NCBI GenBank assembly: GCA_020152595.1
Contig: JAIGNY010003778.1
Span: 160,001-224,000 of the forward strand
Length of the DNA stretch: 64,000 nt
From: Chiridota heheva
Taxonomy: Eukaryota > Echinodermata > Holothuroidea > Apodida > Chiridotidae
Direction: 5' to 3'
The first letter of the stretch is position 1. The number at the start of each line of letters is the position of its first letter. A model generated the notes under the pieces. The model made no database searches, had not been told where the DNA came from, and worked only from the letters and a program-made list of their open reading frames with translations. Positions 22,614 through 37,099 of the stretch are shown piece by piece. The translations under genes and the position numbers were made by a program.

Positions 22614-23652
22614 TCAAAAGTTATATAAATGTAAAAAGTTATACCAAGGTAGCCAGTATTTTTGCCAAGAGTCAGACATATTCTTTTCATAAATGAACTT
22701 CTGTACGTTAAAATAGTTCTTAAGATAACAGTTCATGGCAACTATAGTTGGAAACCTCTTATTGGTTTTGGTGATGAAAATGTAATACTTTACAAGAATA
22801 ATAATTAAATTAAGCAGTTTATCGTGATTTGTACCAAGCAAGATAGTTTCTGGGTCTAACAGTGAAATATTGATACGACCATTTTTAAGGGCATTGTTGG
22901 GTTGCACAAATTTACAATGATAAAATAAGTGAACAATTGATTCAGTGTTACTTGAACAAAATGAACAAAGCGGATTATCAATTATCCCAATCTTATTTAG
23001 CAAAAGATTAGTTGGAAAGAAACAATTGAGGATTTTATACTGAAACCATCTAATCTTGGTATCATTGCTGCAATCAAAAGGGATGGAACAGAAAAGTCTC
23101 CACTTGTCATCAAGAAAAGTGGATTTAAGAACATTCTCCCACTTAGTACGAGCTTTATTGGTAAACCTAACATCCTAATAAGGGTACAATAAATTGCTTT
23201 ACATTCTAAATCACCCTTTAAAAGCATAACATGATAATGGTTGTCGACCAGTGAACAAAGTTTCTTGTTTGCCTTAATAATATTACCCCAAGAATGTTTC
23301 AAAGAGCTGATGACACTGTAGTACTCCAAAAATTTGCATTAATATTAAAAGTATGAATAAAATCTTCGTATGAAAGAAAAGAGCCATCATCATTCAATAG
23401 ATCGTTCACAATAGTAACACCTTTACTAAACCAATGACTGTAGAAAACTGGAACATTACCAATTTGAATTTTGGTATTATGCCATAATGGCTGACTCAGA
23501 ACAAGTTCCATGTCATTATTTGTATAACTAATTACTTGCCATGAATTGCAAAAACATTTAAAGACATCTCCAAAAATTATTTGACATTCCAGAAATAAAA
23601 GTTTTGATATATACGTCACCTGAATTAAACCACTTGTTATAATCAAAACCAT
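22614..23652 (-). pseudogene. LINE C-terminal region, frameshifted, with zf-RVT-like motif
   Basis: Continues the reverse transcriptase in three successive frames: 23652-23299 (ELVLSQPLW, IGNVPVFYSHWFSKG, INDLL-like), 23329-22997 (EYYSVISSLKHSWGN) and 23003-22614. The last contains CSFCSSNTESIVHLFYHC, the zinc-binding motif typical of the C-terminus of Tx1/L1-like RT proteins. At least two frameshifts separate the parts, so the copy is decayed. Confidence 0.82.
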
Positions 23653-24991
23653 AAGTACGCAAATAATTCAAATTCATGCTACCATCAGCTTTAAGAATAC
23701 GTTTTATATACGAAGCTTTTAGAGCAGTAGCATGGTGGCGAACATTAGTCATCTTGAGACCACCCGAGGAATATTCCTGAATAATCTGGTTCCGGCTTAC
23801 TCGATCGGGCTTTTTATTCCAAACAAATTTAAAGAAGGCGGAATTAAGCTTGGACAAGTAGTCATCACTTGGGGACGGTAGAGTCAACAAAGGATAATTT
23901 AAATGAGGTAAGACCAGAGATTTAAGAACAGTAATTTTACCCAACGTGGTGCAATATCGTTTAGACCAGGTACACATAATCTTATCCATTTTAGATGCAG
24001 CATTAGCATAATTGCTGTCAATCATGATATTTAAGTCCACATTAAATAAAATACCTAATAAACCAAAGTTACCTCCCTGGATCCAAGGAATATCAAAATC
24101 ATCATTAAAAAAATTACACCTATTCTTAAGAGAACCAATACCTACAAGCAGACATTTTTCAAGGTTGATCTTTAACCCAGATATCTTACTGAAGAATAAA
24201 AGAGTGTCAATAATACCACAGAAAGATGTGTTTGAACCATCAAATAAAAAAGTAGTGTCATCAGCATATTGTGTTAGTTTACATTCAAAATCACCCAAGC
24301 AAATACCATTGATAGAGGCATTGTTATTGACTAAAGAATTTAAAACTTGAGCACAAAGCAAAAAGATATACGGGGATAGAGGATCGCCTTGTCGACAACC
24401 CCTTGAAATTTGAAAAGTGTCCGTAGGGTGGCCATTGACAAGGACTGAGGAGAAACCCCCATTATAAAAGGTGTTTAACCATTTAATGATAGAAAGGCCA
24501 AAATTGAAAGCGTGAAGGGTATTCAAGATAAACTTATGAGAGACACTATCAAATGCCTTTTCAAAGTCAATGGCAAACAAGATACCAGGTAAATTGTATT
24601 CATCTAAGCTATGCATAGTGTCATAAATTGTACGAATGCATTCGCCAATGTATCTGCCCTTCAAAAACCCATTTTGCTCCGGAGAAATTAGTTTATAAAG
24701 AACCCTTTTAATACGATTAGCAATGGCTGAAGACGCGACCTTGTAAGAAATATTAAGAAGAGAAATGGGTCTCCAGTTTTTAAGTTTATCTCTTGGTTTA
24801 TCCTTCTTAGGGTCTAGAGTAATACTACCATGCCTCTGTGTAACTGACAAAAGTGAGTTACTATAACCGTAGTTCAAGGATCTCACTAAAAAAACTCCTA
24901 AATTCTTCCAAAAGAACTTAAAGAACTCAACGGTAAAACCGTCTGGACCCGGTGATTTATCATTCTTCATAAATTTCAAACTATTATACAC
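23558..24991 (-). pseudogene. LINE reverse transcriptase (5'-truncated)
   Basis: A 477-residue open frame carrying canonical RT blocks in order: KSPGPDGFTVEFFKFFW, NWRPISLLNISYKVASSAIA, EQNGFLKGR, FAIDFEKAFDSVSH (motif A), GCRQGDPLSPYIFLL (B), YADDTTFLFDG (C, catalytic YADD) and GLKINLEKC (D), then thumb-like sequence. RT residues look intact, but the frame is lost near 23560-23650 and there is no 5' endonuclease. The wording of the blocks fits the L1/Tx1 group rather than RTE or CR1. It is non-autonomous as it stands. Confidence 0.9.
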
Positions 24992-25003
24992 TTCAGAATA
25001 AAG

Positions 25004-25018
25004 AATTTACAGATTATT
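25004..25018. repeat. Target-site duplication, right copy
   Basis: AATTTACAGATTATT, the 5' side of the minus-strand LINE. The flanking bases differ (C on the left copy, G on the right), so the duplication is exactly 15 bp. Confidence 0.88.
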
Positions 25019-25244
25019 GCCATTAATGCAAATATTTAAATTTCCTGCATTTACAAAAACGTGTTTCATCTGATGATAGTGACTGAAATTTAAAAAGGCA
25101 AAGTTATTTTAATGAAAAACAATGAAAATATAAAATGGTTAAATTTGACTTTTTGTTCTACTTTTTAGATTACAAAATGTGTACTTTTTTTAAATGGTGA
25201 CAAACACTCATTATTCATAGAGTTTGGAGTAGCACAACATGTTT

Positions 25245-25775
25245 GGAAAGCATGGGTTAAAAATCTATTAATTAAGGGAAGCATGTGTTAATCCCTGGTT
25301 CAGTGAAACATGGGTTAATCCCTGGCTCAGGGAAGCATGGTTAATCCCTGGTTCAAGAGAGCATGAGTAAATCCCCGGTTCAGAAAGCATGGGTCAATCC
25401 CTCGCTCAGTGAAGCATGGTTTAATCCCTGGCTCAGGAAAGCAAGGTAAGACTTAATCCCTGCTTCAGGGAGCATGGGTTAATCCCTGGTTTAAAGCATG
25501 GGTTAATCCTATTTTAGCGAAGCATAGATTAATCCCTGGTTCGGGAGGCATGGGTTAATTCCTGGTTCAGGAAGCATGGGTTAATCCCTTCTTAAGTGAA
25601 GCATCGGGTAATCTCTGATTCAGGGAAGCATGTGTTAATCCCTTGTTTAAAGAAACATGGCTTAATCCCTGGCTCAAGAAGGAGTTAATCTCTTTTTAAG
25701 GGAAGCATGGGTTAATCCCTGGTTCAGGGAAGCATGGGTTAATCCCTAGTTCAGGGAAGCATGGGTTAGATTTCT
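25245..25775. repeat. 27-bp minisatellite (about 19 copies)
   Basis: Units of GGGAAGCATGGGTTAATCCC followed by TGGTTCA, with many deletions and substitutions. It is the most diverged of the short arrays and probably old. Confidence 0.9.
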
Positions 25776-25912
25776 ACTAGCATGAACTCATGATTGCACT
25801 TTCTTCCTCCTTCAATAATTTTTTCACAAGAATATTCGTATATAATCCCTCTGCATTTGCAAGCCTTAATATGGCCCTTTAGTATAGGCTACCTGGTACT
25901 GTGTCAAGTCAT

Positions 25913-28378
<2,466 letters not shown>

Positions 28379-28463
28379 TTATCATTATCATTCATAAATA
28401 TTCAGTTAGATGCGCTTGCTCTTACTGAAACTTGGTTAACAAGAGGTGATCGTGACAATTAAA
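28379..28463 (+). pseudogene. LINE endonuclease fragment
   Basis: Open frame encoding SFINIQLDALALTETWLTRGDRDN, ending at TAA. LD.LALTETWL is the conserved second block of AP-endonuclease domains in CR1/L2/Jockey-type LINEs. Only about 85 bp survives, and the 14-bp array starts directly after it. Confidence 0.6.
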
Positions 28464-28990
28464 CCATAACCGATATCAATAACACTCTATCAATAGCACA
28501 CTATCAATAATACTCTATCAATAACACTTTATCAAAAACACTATCGATAATACTCTATCAATAACACTCTGTCAATAACACTCTCTCAATAACACTTTAT
28601 TAATAATACACTATCAATAAGACCCTATCAATAACACTCTATCAATAACACTCTATCAATAGCACCCTATCAATAACACTCTATCAATCAAACACACCTA
28701 TCAATAACACCCTATCAATAACACCCTATCAAAGACCCTATCAATAACACTCTATCAATAACACTCTATCAAAAGACCTTATCAATAACACTCTATCAAT
28801 AGCACCTTATCAATAACACTCTATCAATAACACCCTATCAATAACACCTATCAATAACACCCTATCAATAACACTCTATCAATAACACTCTATCAATAAC
28901 ACTCTATCAATAACACCCTATCAATAACACCCTATCAATAACACCCTATCAATAACACTCTATCAATAACAACCTATCAATAACACCCTA

Positions 28991-29025
28991 TCATGGAGCT
29001 ATTAACAAGTTAATACCTATCATGA
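28991..29025. repeat. Near-palindrome inside the 14-bp array (copy 1)
   Basis: Begins TCATGGAGCTATTAAC and ends in an imperfect inverse, GTTAATACCTATCATGA. It replaces array units and is followed by ATCCTACCAATAACAC. Confidence 0.75.
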
Positions 29026-30471
29026 TCCTACCAATAACACCCTATCAATAACACTCTATCAAAACACTCTATCAATAACACTCTATCAATAGCACCTTAT
29101 CAATAACACTCTATCAATACCACTCTATCAATAACACTCTATCAATAACACTCTATCAATAACACTCTATCAATAAGACCTTATCATTAACACTCTATCA
29201 ATAGCACCTTATCAATAACACCTATCAATAACACTCTATCAATAACACTCTATCAATAAGACCCTATCAATAACACTCTATCAATAACACTCTATCAATA
29301 AGACCTTATCAATAACACTCTATCAATAGCACCTTATCAATACCACTCTATCAATACCACTCTATCAATAAGACTCTATCAATAACACTCTATCAATAAC
29401 ACTCTATCAATAACACTCTATCAATAACACCCTATCAATAACACTCTATCAATAACACTCTATCAATAAGACCTTATCAATAACACTCTATCAATAGCAC
29501 CTTATCAATAACACTCTATCAATAAGACCCTATCAATAGCACTTTATCAATAACACTCTATCAATAAGACCTTATCAATAACACTCTATCAATAGCACCT
29601 TATCAATAACACTCTATCAATAACACTCTATCAATAACACTCTATCAATAACACCCTATCAATAACACTCTATCAATAACACTCTATCAATAACACTCTA
29701 TCAATAACACTCTATCAATAACACTCTATCAATAACACCCTATCAATAACACTCTATCAATAACACCCTATCAATAACACTCTATCAATAGCACTTTATC
29801 AATAACACTCTATCAATAAGACCTTATCAATAACACTCTATCAATAGCACCTTATCAATAACACTCTATCAATAACACTCTATCCATAACACTCTATCAA
29901 TAACACCCTATCACTAACAGCACCTACCAATAACACTCTACCAATAACACTCTATTAATAACACCCTATCAATACCACATTATCCATAACACCCTATCAA
30001 TAACACCTATCAATAGCACCTTATCAATAACACTCTATCACTAACATATTATCAATAACACTCTATTAATAATACTCTATCAATAACACTCTATCAATAA
30101 CACTCTATCAATAACACGCTACCAATAACACCCTATCAATAACACCCTATCAACAACACTCTATCAATAACACCCTACCAATAACACTCTATTAATAACA
30201 CCCTATCAATAACACCATACCAATAACACCCTACCAAGAACACTCTATCAATAAGACCCTATCAAAAACACTTTATCAATAACACACTATCAATAGCACC
30301 CTATCAATAACACTCTATCAATAACACCCTATCAATAACATCCTATGAATAACACTCTATCAATAACACACTATCAATAACACTCTATCAAGAACACTCT
30401 ACCAATAACACCCTATCAATAACACTCTATCAAAACACTCTAACAATAACACCCTATCAATAACATCCTAC

Positions 30472-30505
30472 CATGGAGCTGTTAACTTAAGTTAATAGCT
30501 TCATG
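30472..30505. repeat. Near-palindrome inside the 14-bp array (copy 2)
   Basis: 34 bp, CATGGAGCTGTTAACTT followed by AAGTTAATAGCTTCATG. The halves are inverted copies with two mismatched pairs. It is related to copy 1, with the same ATCCTACCAATAACAC on its right. Confidence 0.8.
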
Positions 30506-30815
30506 ATCCTACCAATAACACTCTATCAATAACACCCTAACAATAACACCCTATCAATAGCACCCTATCAATAACACCCTATCAATAACACTCTATCAAT
30601 AGCACCCTATCAATAACACTCTATCAATAGCACCCTATCAATAACACCCTATCAATAACACTCTATCAATAGCACCCTATCAATAACACTCTATCAATAA
30701 CACCCTATCAATAACACTCTATCAATAACACTCTATTAATAACACAATATCGATAACACCCTATCAATAACACTCTATCAATAGCACCCTATCAATAACA
30801 CTCTATCAAACACGC

Positions 30816-31425
30816 TATCGGGCATCGTGCATGACGGCCTCAGAGTTTATGGCCGATCCATTAGTCAGCTTAATATTTACCAATTTACTAGTTACGTGGG
30901 TATGGCACTCGAGCATCGTACCAGAAGTGGGATGTTTTTTTCCAAGGAAATAAGTATGTATGCTGAAAAGTATGTATGGGGTAATGTTTTCTATATCTTT
31001 GGTTAATATTTACCAGGTATGGTACTCGAGCATCTTGCATGACGGCCTCAGAGTTTATGGCCGATCCATTAGTCAGGGTTATATTTACCACTTTACTAGT
31101 TACGTGGGTATGGCACTCGAGCATCGTGCATGACGGCCTCAGAGTTTATGGCCGATCCATTAGTCAGGGTTATATTTACCACTTTACTAGTTACTTGGAT
31201 ATGGTACTCGAGCATCGTGCATGACGGCCCCAGAGTTTATGGCCGATCTATTAGTCAGGTTAATATTTACCACTTTACTAGTTACTTGGATATGGTATTC
31301 GAGCATCGTGCATGACGGTCTCAGAGTTTCTGGCCGATCCATTAGTCAGGTTAAAATTTACCACTTTACTAGTTACGTGGGTATGGCACTCGAGCATCGT
31401 ACCAGAAGTGGGATGTTCTTTCTAA
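30816..31425. repeat. 91-bp tandem repeat (about 6 units)
   Basis: Units with GCATCGTGCATGACGGCC, CAGAGTTTATGGCCGATC, ATTTACCACTTTACTAG and GGGTATGGCACTCGAG. The first unit (30.9-31.0 kb) is separated from the rest by an ACCAGAAGTGGGATG segment that recurs after the last unit at 31400, so the array as a whole is framed by a direct repeat. Confidence 0.92.
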
Positions 31426-31647
31426 GGAAATAATTATGTATGTTGAAAGGGCATCTTCATCATGGCGAAGCATTTTGAATATGGAAAAAGACCTAAAGAT
31501 CTGCACAACAGGTAAGAATAACACATAATTAATTCTGACATAAAGCAAGTAATAAGATTCCTTTGTCCCGTACCAATGTTTTTGTCAACATGCTATTTAA
31601 CTTTTCCACAGTAGAATGTTATCAATAATTTGACAATTTAAACAATG

Positions 31648-31865
31648 GGAAGCAAAGGTGACTAAGTGGTAGCTTCAAATTGGTTTTGATTTCTGGTCTG
31701 GGCAGCATGTGTAGCCCTTGATCAAGAGACTTAACTCCTGATTGTTCCAGTCTACTCAGCTGTTAATGAATATCAGCTTGCCAGGGAGTTAGCCTGCAAC
31801 GGACTACGGCTAGTGTTTAGGGGAAGTCACTGACTTTTATTTATTTTAGCACCACGGAAACTTGG
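31648..31865 (+). mobile_element. SINE-like element
   Basis: A tRNA-like start (GGTGACTAAGTGGTAGC, then TTTTGATTTCTGGTC resembling a worn B box) is followed by CCTTGATCAAGAGACTTAAC, ATTGTTCCAGTCTACTCAGC and AATGAATATCAGCTTGCCAG. This resembles the body of tRNA-derived SINEs widespread in marine animals (CTTGGGCAAGGCACTTAA...CCAGTC.ACCCAGC). No clear tail or duplication was found. Confidence 0.5.
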
Positions 31866-32308
31866 GATAAGCACCAGCCTTATAAAACTGTAATGGATCG
31901 GGAAAGGAACTTATTAAGCATTGTCAAAGTTTTTGGTTTTTTAAAATGAAAATATTAACCTTGAATTCATGATTTGCAAAGTTGCATTTACGTCCTGCTC
32001 CAAGCTGCAAGCCAATGTCCTGGCAGATTTAGTTGGTTTCTCTAATCAGAATGTATATGTTGTATATATTTGACCTACATTCAATGCAGAAATCTTAAAT
32101 GACTGGATAAGAGTCAAGCGCATCTGTTAGCATGAATATCTGACCAAACCACAAATATTTGACAAGATACCACTGATATATAATATGGCAGTACGAAGAT
32201 AGGCTTTGCAAGACATGACCAAGTAAACTTTGACTAGCTCTCCTTTGGAGGCTACTGTGCCTCTCTGGAGTAAGAGGACATTCATTATTCAGACAATATA
32301 AAGTTTAA

Positions 32309-32865
32309 GGATTAGTTCAGTGGTGAAGCATGTTTATCTTATATAAAAAGGACTTCAAAAGAAACGAAATGGTGAAGAAAGCATTTAAAAATCTTATTCC
32401 GTTAAGGAGATATTTAACTTTAAAGTTTGGTATCATTTGTGTAGAAATGACTGAAATTAGACTAGTTGTGATGTCATAGCCTCAGATTCTCAGTCATTAT
32501 GTATTCTATTATATTTTGTCCTGCGATTTTGTGGCTTAAAAACCACGGGATGTCCAAAAAGTAGTAAAGCTGAATCTAGGAAGGGTATATATAATATACC
32601 ACGTGAAGAAAGTTTGGGGAAAAATTATTCTAAATAGTGAAAACAGTAAATAAGCTTTTTTTTAAAATACCTAAAAGACTTTGAGGAATCTGAGGCTGTG
32701 ACATCACAAATAGTCTGATTTCAGTAGTTTATTCAAAAAAGATACCAAACTTTAAACTTAAACATCTCCTTAACGGAATAAGATTTTTGAATGCTTTTTC
32801 ACCATTTTGTTTCTTGAAGTCCTCTTTCATATAAGATGGACTTGTTTGACCATTAAAGTCATCCT
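32309..32865. mobile_element. TTAA-type MITE (family A), complete copy
   Basis: TTAA|GGATTAGTTCAGTGGTGAAG on the left; the right end is the inverse (GACCATTAAAGTCATCCT) followed by TTCA, a one-base variant of TTAA. Terminal inverted arms are about 170 bp, and the unique centre carries CATTATATTTTGTCCTGCG-like sequence shared with the copies at 14-15.5 and 35 kb. Confidence 0.75.
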
Positions 32866-34084
32866 TTCATGGGAAAGTTTCCAGAGATGCTATGTTTTGA
32901 ACACAGTTGCAAAAAGTGTTTAGTTTTTTGTCATTTTTAATCACTTGTACAGATGAAAAGAAGACCCTAGCTCTGTTGCTGCTCCCAATCCTGTGCCGTG
33001 GGCGAAAACTATGACGAAGGGGTTTTGCACAGTAGCATTCTCTCGCTACAAAACCAGCAAGTGGATTTACTTGTATTTTCCTTCCTATAAGATTATGTTA
33101 AAATACTCAGGTCAAACAACTTGATTCACATCACTTCAAAGAGAATTTTGAGGTAAAAATAAAACGTTTCACATATCTTATTAAGGCCTGGGTATTGTAG
33201 AAGTGAAGGAAACTTCTGTGTGTAATCACAATGTGAGCAAAATGTGTACTCATTATTGTATGAAAAATAGAGTTTTAACTTTTTTCTTTTAACTCTTCTT
33301 CGTTCCTGCAGTACTTGAATTGTCATATATCTTAATTGATGTAGCCTAGAATTTTTTTTTTAACTTCTCCTATACCCAATATTTTTACTGGAATTAACAT
33401 GTGTACATAATTTCTAGACAACTCTGCAATTGCAAATTCCTGAATAGACATGAATGTCATCTTCTTGAAAAGTGATGACTAGCCAATTTCTGCATTAATG
33501 AGCCTTTCAAATTTGAAGTAGTCTTACTTCATAATATTATGCAGTCACAATAAAGGTTTCATTTGTTTTAAGGAACGAAAACTTACGTTGTGAAAACTGC
33601 AAAGGATGGATGGCAATGGAGAAGGCAAGATGAATGAATTTGGGAAGGATTGATGGCACTGGGAGAGATGGATGGTATTGACGAGAGATGGATGGCATTG
33701 GCGATAGATGGATAAATGACATTAGCTGAGGATAGAGGACATTAGGAAGTCGGTGGTAAAAATGATTTCATGGGCGGCTCAAAAGAAGAAATTCACAAAA
33801 TTTGATTTTGCTCGATAGGACCCAACTTGCCCAAGGCAGAATCATGTCCACGACCCATTTTCTTGGGCCCTAATTACGAACCCAAGTTTGGACTGTAGCC
33901 TATGTCAGAACTAGGAACTAAGTTGGACGCAGGCATAGAACCCTAAGGAATAGAGTGGTGTGGGCCTAAGTCTAAAATGGTACATGGGTGCCAAGTCGTA
34001 GTCATGACTGAATTTAAGGCTTAGGGCCCAAGTTGGGGTTTGGAGCTCTATTTGTTACAAAAATTACTCATCATACCAGAAATT
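32866..34084. other. Gene-free spacer with short GATG-rich repeat
   Basis: No exon recognised. At 33605-33722 units of GATGGATGGCATTGG recur about five times. Confidence 0.5.
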
Positions 34085-34780
34085 GTATTTACCTTATCGC
34101 CCTATATTGTAAATATAGCAATAAGGTATTGTACTCAGGCTTTGAGGCAAACTTGAAGGTTTTATTTTGCTAATTGCCAGGAAGTCCTAAGTAGTTTAGC
34201 CCCAAGGGTGGGTGTGATGGTGGGTTACATGGAGGGGTGTCATATCATGGTCCGATATTCGGATAGGTAAATTAAGGTCAAAGTTTACGGGGAGAAATAT
34301 GGTATGGGTGGGTATGTGTGTGTGTGCTAGTGAGTGGGTGGGTGCAGGTCCGCCAAGAGGATCGATGGGGCCCTGGCCAAAGTCATGTTTCGTGTCCTAA
34401 GATTCTAAAGAGCAAAAAGAAAATGATCCTCAGGTGTATTTTGAGTATTTGGGGCCGCACATTTAAAAAAAAAAGGTCTTCAAATTCACCCCTCATTTCG
34501 GGGCAACCTGCCCCAAGGGTCACAGGTCAAATTCTTACTTTTAAATGGTCAATTTTGTGTCACGTTTAAAAAAAAACGTAATAGTTAGAGGGTTGGTACT
34601 TTGGTGGATTGGTGTAGGGTAATGGGAAGTTGTGCCTTTTACGTAATGAGCCGGGTTGGTCTAAGGTCACAGGTCAAATTCTTATTTTTACATGGTAGAT
34701 TTTGTGACACATTTTGAAAGGAAACTGTAATATAGGGTACACCCAAAACTCATTTTATAGGATCAGTTTTCATGAGACTA
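34085..34780. repeat. Reverse-orientation relatives of the 160-bp repeat
   Basis: Segments reading, on the minus strand, as TTTGACCTGTGACC, CACAAAATTGACCATTT and TTACGTTTTTTTT recur at about 160-bp spacing, as in the 3.8-5.5 kb array. Near 34110 an inverted pair (TACCTTATCGC and GCAATAAGGTA) includes a sequence also found, inverted, at about 5520-5535 (GAGTACAATACCTTATCGCC). The two loci are therefore probably copies of one element. Confidence 0.6.
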
Positions 34781-34989
34781 TATGGGAGAAATGGAATTTG
34801 GCGTTTGTAAGAAAACCGGCCTCCAAATCATTTCAAAATCCACTGAAATAAAAAGATAATAATTCTAACACCCCATCCCATCTTTACAATTTCACAAAAT
34901 TATTCAAACTCCCCTTAAAAATTGCTGAAAATGGGCAAATCTGAAGCGCCTTCTGTTGTTTCCACTAACTATACAAAAAATCAATTTAA

Positions 34990-35572
34990 AGGATAAGTTC
35001 AGTGGTCAAGCAAGTCTATCTTTTGTGAAAGAGGATATCAAAAGAAACAAAATGTTAAAGAAAGCATTTAAAAATCTTATTCCGTTAAGCTGTCAAGGAG
35101 ATATCTAAGTTTATTTGTGTAAAAACGACTGAAATCATACTAGTTGTGATGTCATAGCCTCAGATTCCTCAAAGTCTTTGGGTATTCTATCATATTTTGT
35201 CCTGCGATTTTGTCGCCTAACAACCATGAAATATGTCAAAAAAGTAGTAAAACTGAATGTAGGAAGGGTGTTTATAATATACTATCTGAAGAAAGTTCGA
35301 GGAAAAATTATTTGAATAGTGAAACATTAAATAAACTTTCATCAAAATACATTAACAATTGATAAGAATGTGAGGATGAGGACACCTACTTTCCATAGTA
35401 GACTTACTACATCAGTCATTTCTACACAGATAAGACATAACTTTAAAGTTCAATATCTCCTTAACGGATTACGATTTCTAAACGCTTTCTTCACCATTTT
35501 TAAAATATTTTTGTTACGTTTTCTTTCATATATGATGGACATGCTTGACCACCTGACCACTGAAATAATTCT
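34990..35572. mobile_element. TTAA-type MITE (family A), complete copy with exact TTAA flanks
   Basis: TTAA at 34986-34989 and 35573-35576. Ends AGGATAAGTTCAGTGGTC and its inverse. Internal CATCATATTTTGTCCTGCG and GTCATAGCCTCAGATTCC are shared with the 32.3-kb copy. No ORF. Confidence 0.8.
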
Positions 35573-36737
35573 TTAAGAGTAAAAATAAAGTGCAATTTTC
35601 AACAAAATGTAATAAAGACTTAACTCTTCTACGTAACAATTGCAATGACATTTCAAGTGATTTTAGCGCAAAAACTGAAGATGTGATGAAGGAACTGATT
35701 TGACCTAAATTGACAATGACACAAAATTGCAAATATTTTCCTCCATCTTTGGGAGAATTCGAAATAATTTTTCCAAAATTTAAAACATTGAAAATGATGT
35801 TAAGAGTAATTATCTTTTTATTTTATTTCTGAAGAGGAGGAGAAGGAGTGGGGAGGGGGTGTAGATCTAATTTTGGTTTTTCCCTTCTTTTTTTTCTCTT
35901 CCATATGGTCTAATCATAAACCACCTTATGAGTTTCGACTGTTACTATAGGTAGCAGGTCGCTACTTAATTAGTGGGTTGGGTGTTGATTAATGGGAAGT
36001 TGTGACTCTGACATTAGTAAGATAAGTCAAAGGTCAGTGGTTATACAGTTGTGTAAAGGATAGCCGATAAGGTCTGTAACTTTAATGATTGTGTTCCTGT
36101 TTACTTTTGTTTCCTTTTTGCAGGATGTTACCACTAGCGCATACCGAGCTTTTGCTGCTCAGGCTCAAGTTTCCAAAAATTGTTGTGAAAAATTTTCAGG
36201 ACAGGATAAAAACTAGGTTGTATTACTGTACCATGAGTCATACTTTGTTTATATAGTAATTAAATCGTTTTCCATGAAATTATTTACAATTTGTTAAATT
36301 AATGGATAAAGATGGATGATGGAGACCGCCATGTTGTTCAGATTTTGCAAATGTATTAGGTAAAAATTGCTGGATGACATTACTGGTTACTAATATTACC
36401 CATTTGCGTGGTAAACACTGCACCCAACCCCAGTTGGGTAACTTTTACCCAGCCATGGTATAGAGGCATAAGGACCCAGTAGTTGGGTAAAAAAAAGTAC
36501 CCAAATTGGATTAAGTTTTGCCCAAGTTGTTTAGAGTTCAAGTATTTTGCTATCATAATGAATTGACCTTTTTGTAAACATCACAAATCTTAACAATATT
36601 CTATTCAATTTTCAGCAGTAAAACATTCATTCCGATACCGTCCCCTATCCAGCTCTTAGTTTTTTTAAGTAATCACTGTGCGTTTAAATTTGTATATCTT
36701 GTTTAATGTTATCAACAGCTTTATGATAATATTAAAG

Positions 36738-36966
36738 AAGCAATAGACCAAAAAGTGAAGGGTACCCCTCAAAAAAAAAAATCCAATCAATATTTATCTA
36801 GAACACAACAATATAGCAGTTTTCTGGTTGGTATTTTCATATAAGTGACCTTTGCCCTCATGTCGTCTAAGGGCTATGAAGGCATGAAGTTTATCAATCT
36901 GTTGTGGATGATACATTTGTGAAATTCGCGAAACCGAACGCTCTTACTTTTCGGTCTAATGCTCCT
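36738..36966. mobile_element. Short MITE-like repeat (family B)
   Basis: Ends TTAAAGAAGCAATAGACC and GGTCTAATGCTCCTGTAA, an imperfect inverted pair. The interior shares GTGACCTTTGCCCTCATGTC and ATCTGTTGTGGAT with 14905-15090, which begins TTAAAGGAGCACTAGACC. No coding capacity. Confidence 0.6.
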
Positions 36967-37099
36967 GTAAATTTTACATGTTGGAATAGTTTTTTTTTCG
37001 ATGGGGTTTGCATATGTATATTACGTTAAGAGGTCCATTTATATTTATATGTACATATTCTTTACATTGTTATATTAACGAGAATTTGTAACACTGTAT

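Larger units (their letters stand above)
22490..25003 (-). mobile_element. 5'-truncated L1/Tx1-like LINE insertion
   Basis: A 2.5-kb non-LTR retrotransposon on the minus strand. The 3' tail at 22490-22515 reads, on the minus strand, as AAAC-type units ending in an A run. A perfect 15-bp duplication flanks it. Only the reverse transcriptase and the C-terminal zinc-finger-like region remain; the endonuclease and any ORF1 are missing, the usual result of incomplete target-primed reverse transcription. Orientation is the same as the SLC5 gene. Confidence 0.9.
28465..30815. repeat. 14-bp minisatellite, about 2.3 kb
   Basis: Roughly 165 units of TCAATAACACTCTA and its C/T variants (CCCTA, AGCACC, AGACC), with variant combinations repeated as longer blocks. 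Two near-palindromic segments of about 34 bp interrupt it at 28991-29025 and 30472-30505. Confidence 0.95.

Noticed and set aside
28465-30815. Possible telomeric or centromeric repeat
   Set aside because: The 14-bp unit is not a telomere motif and the array is short, irregular and interstitial.
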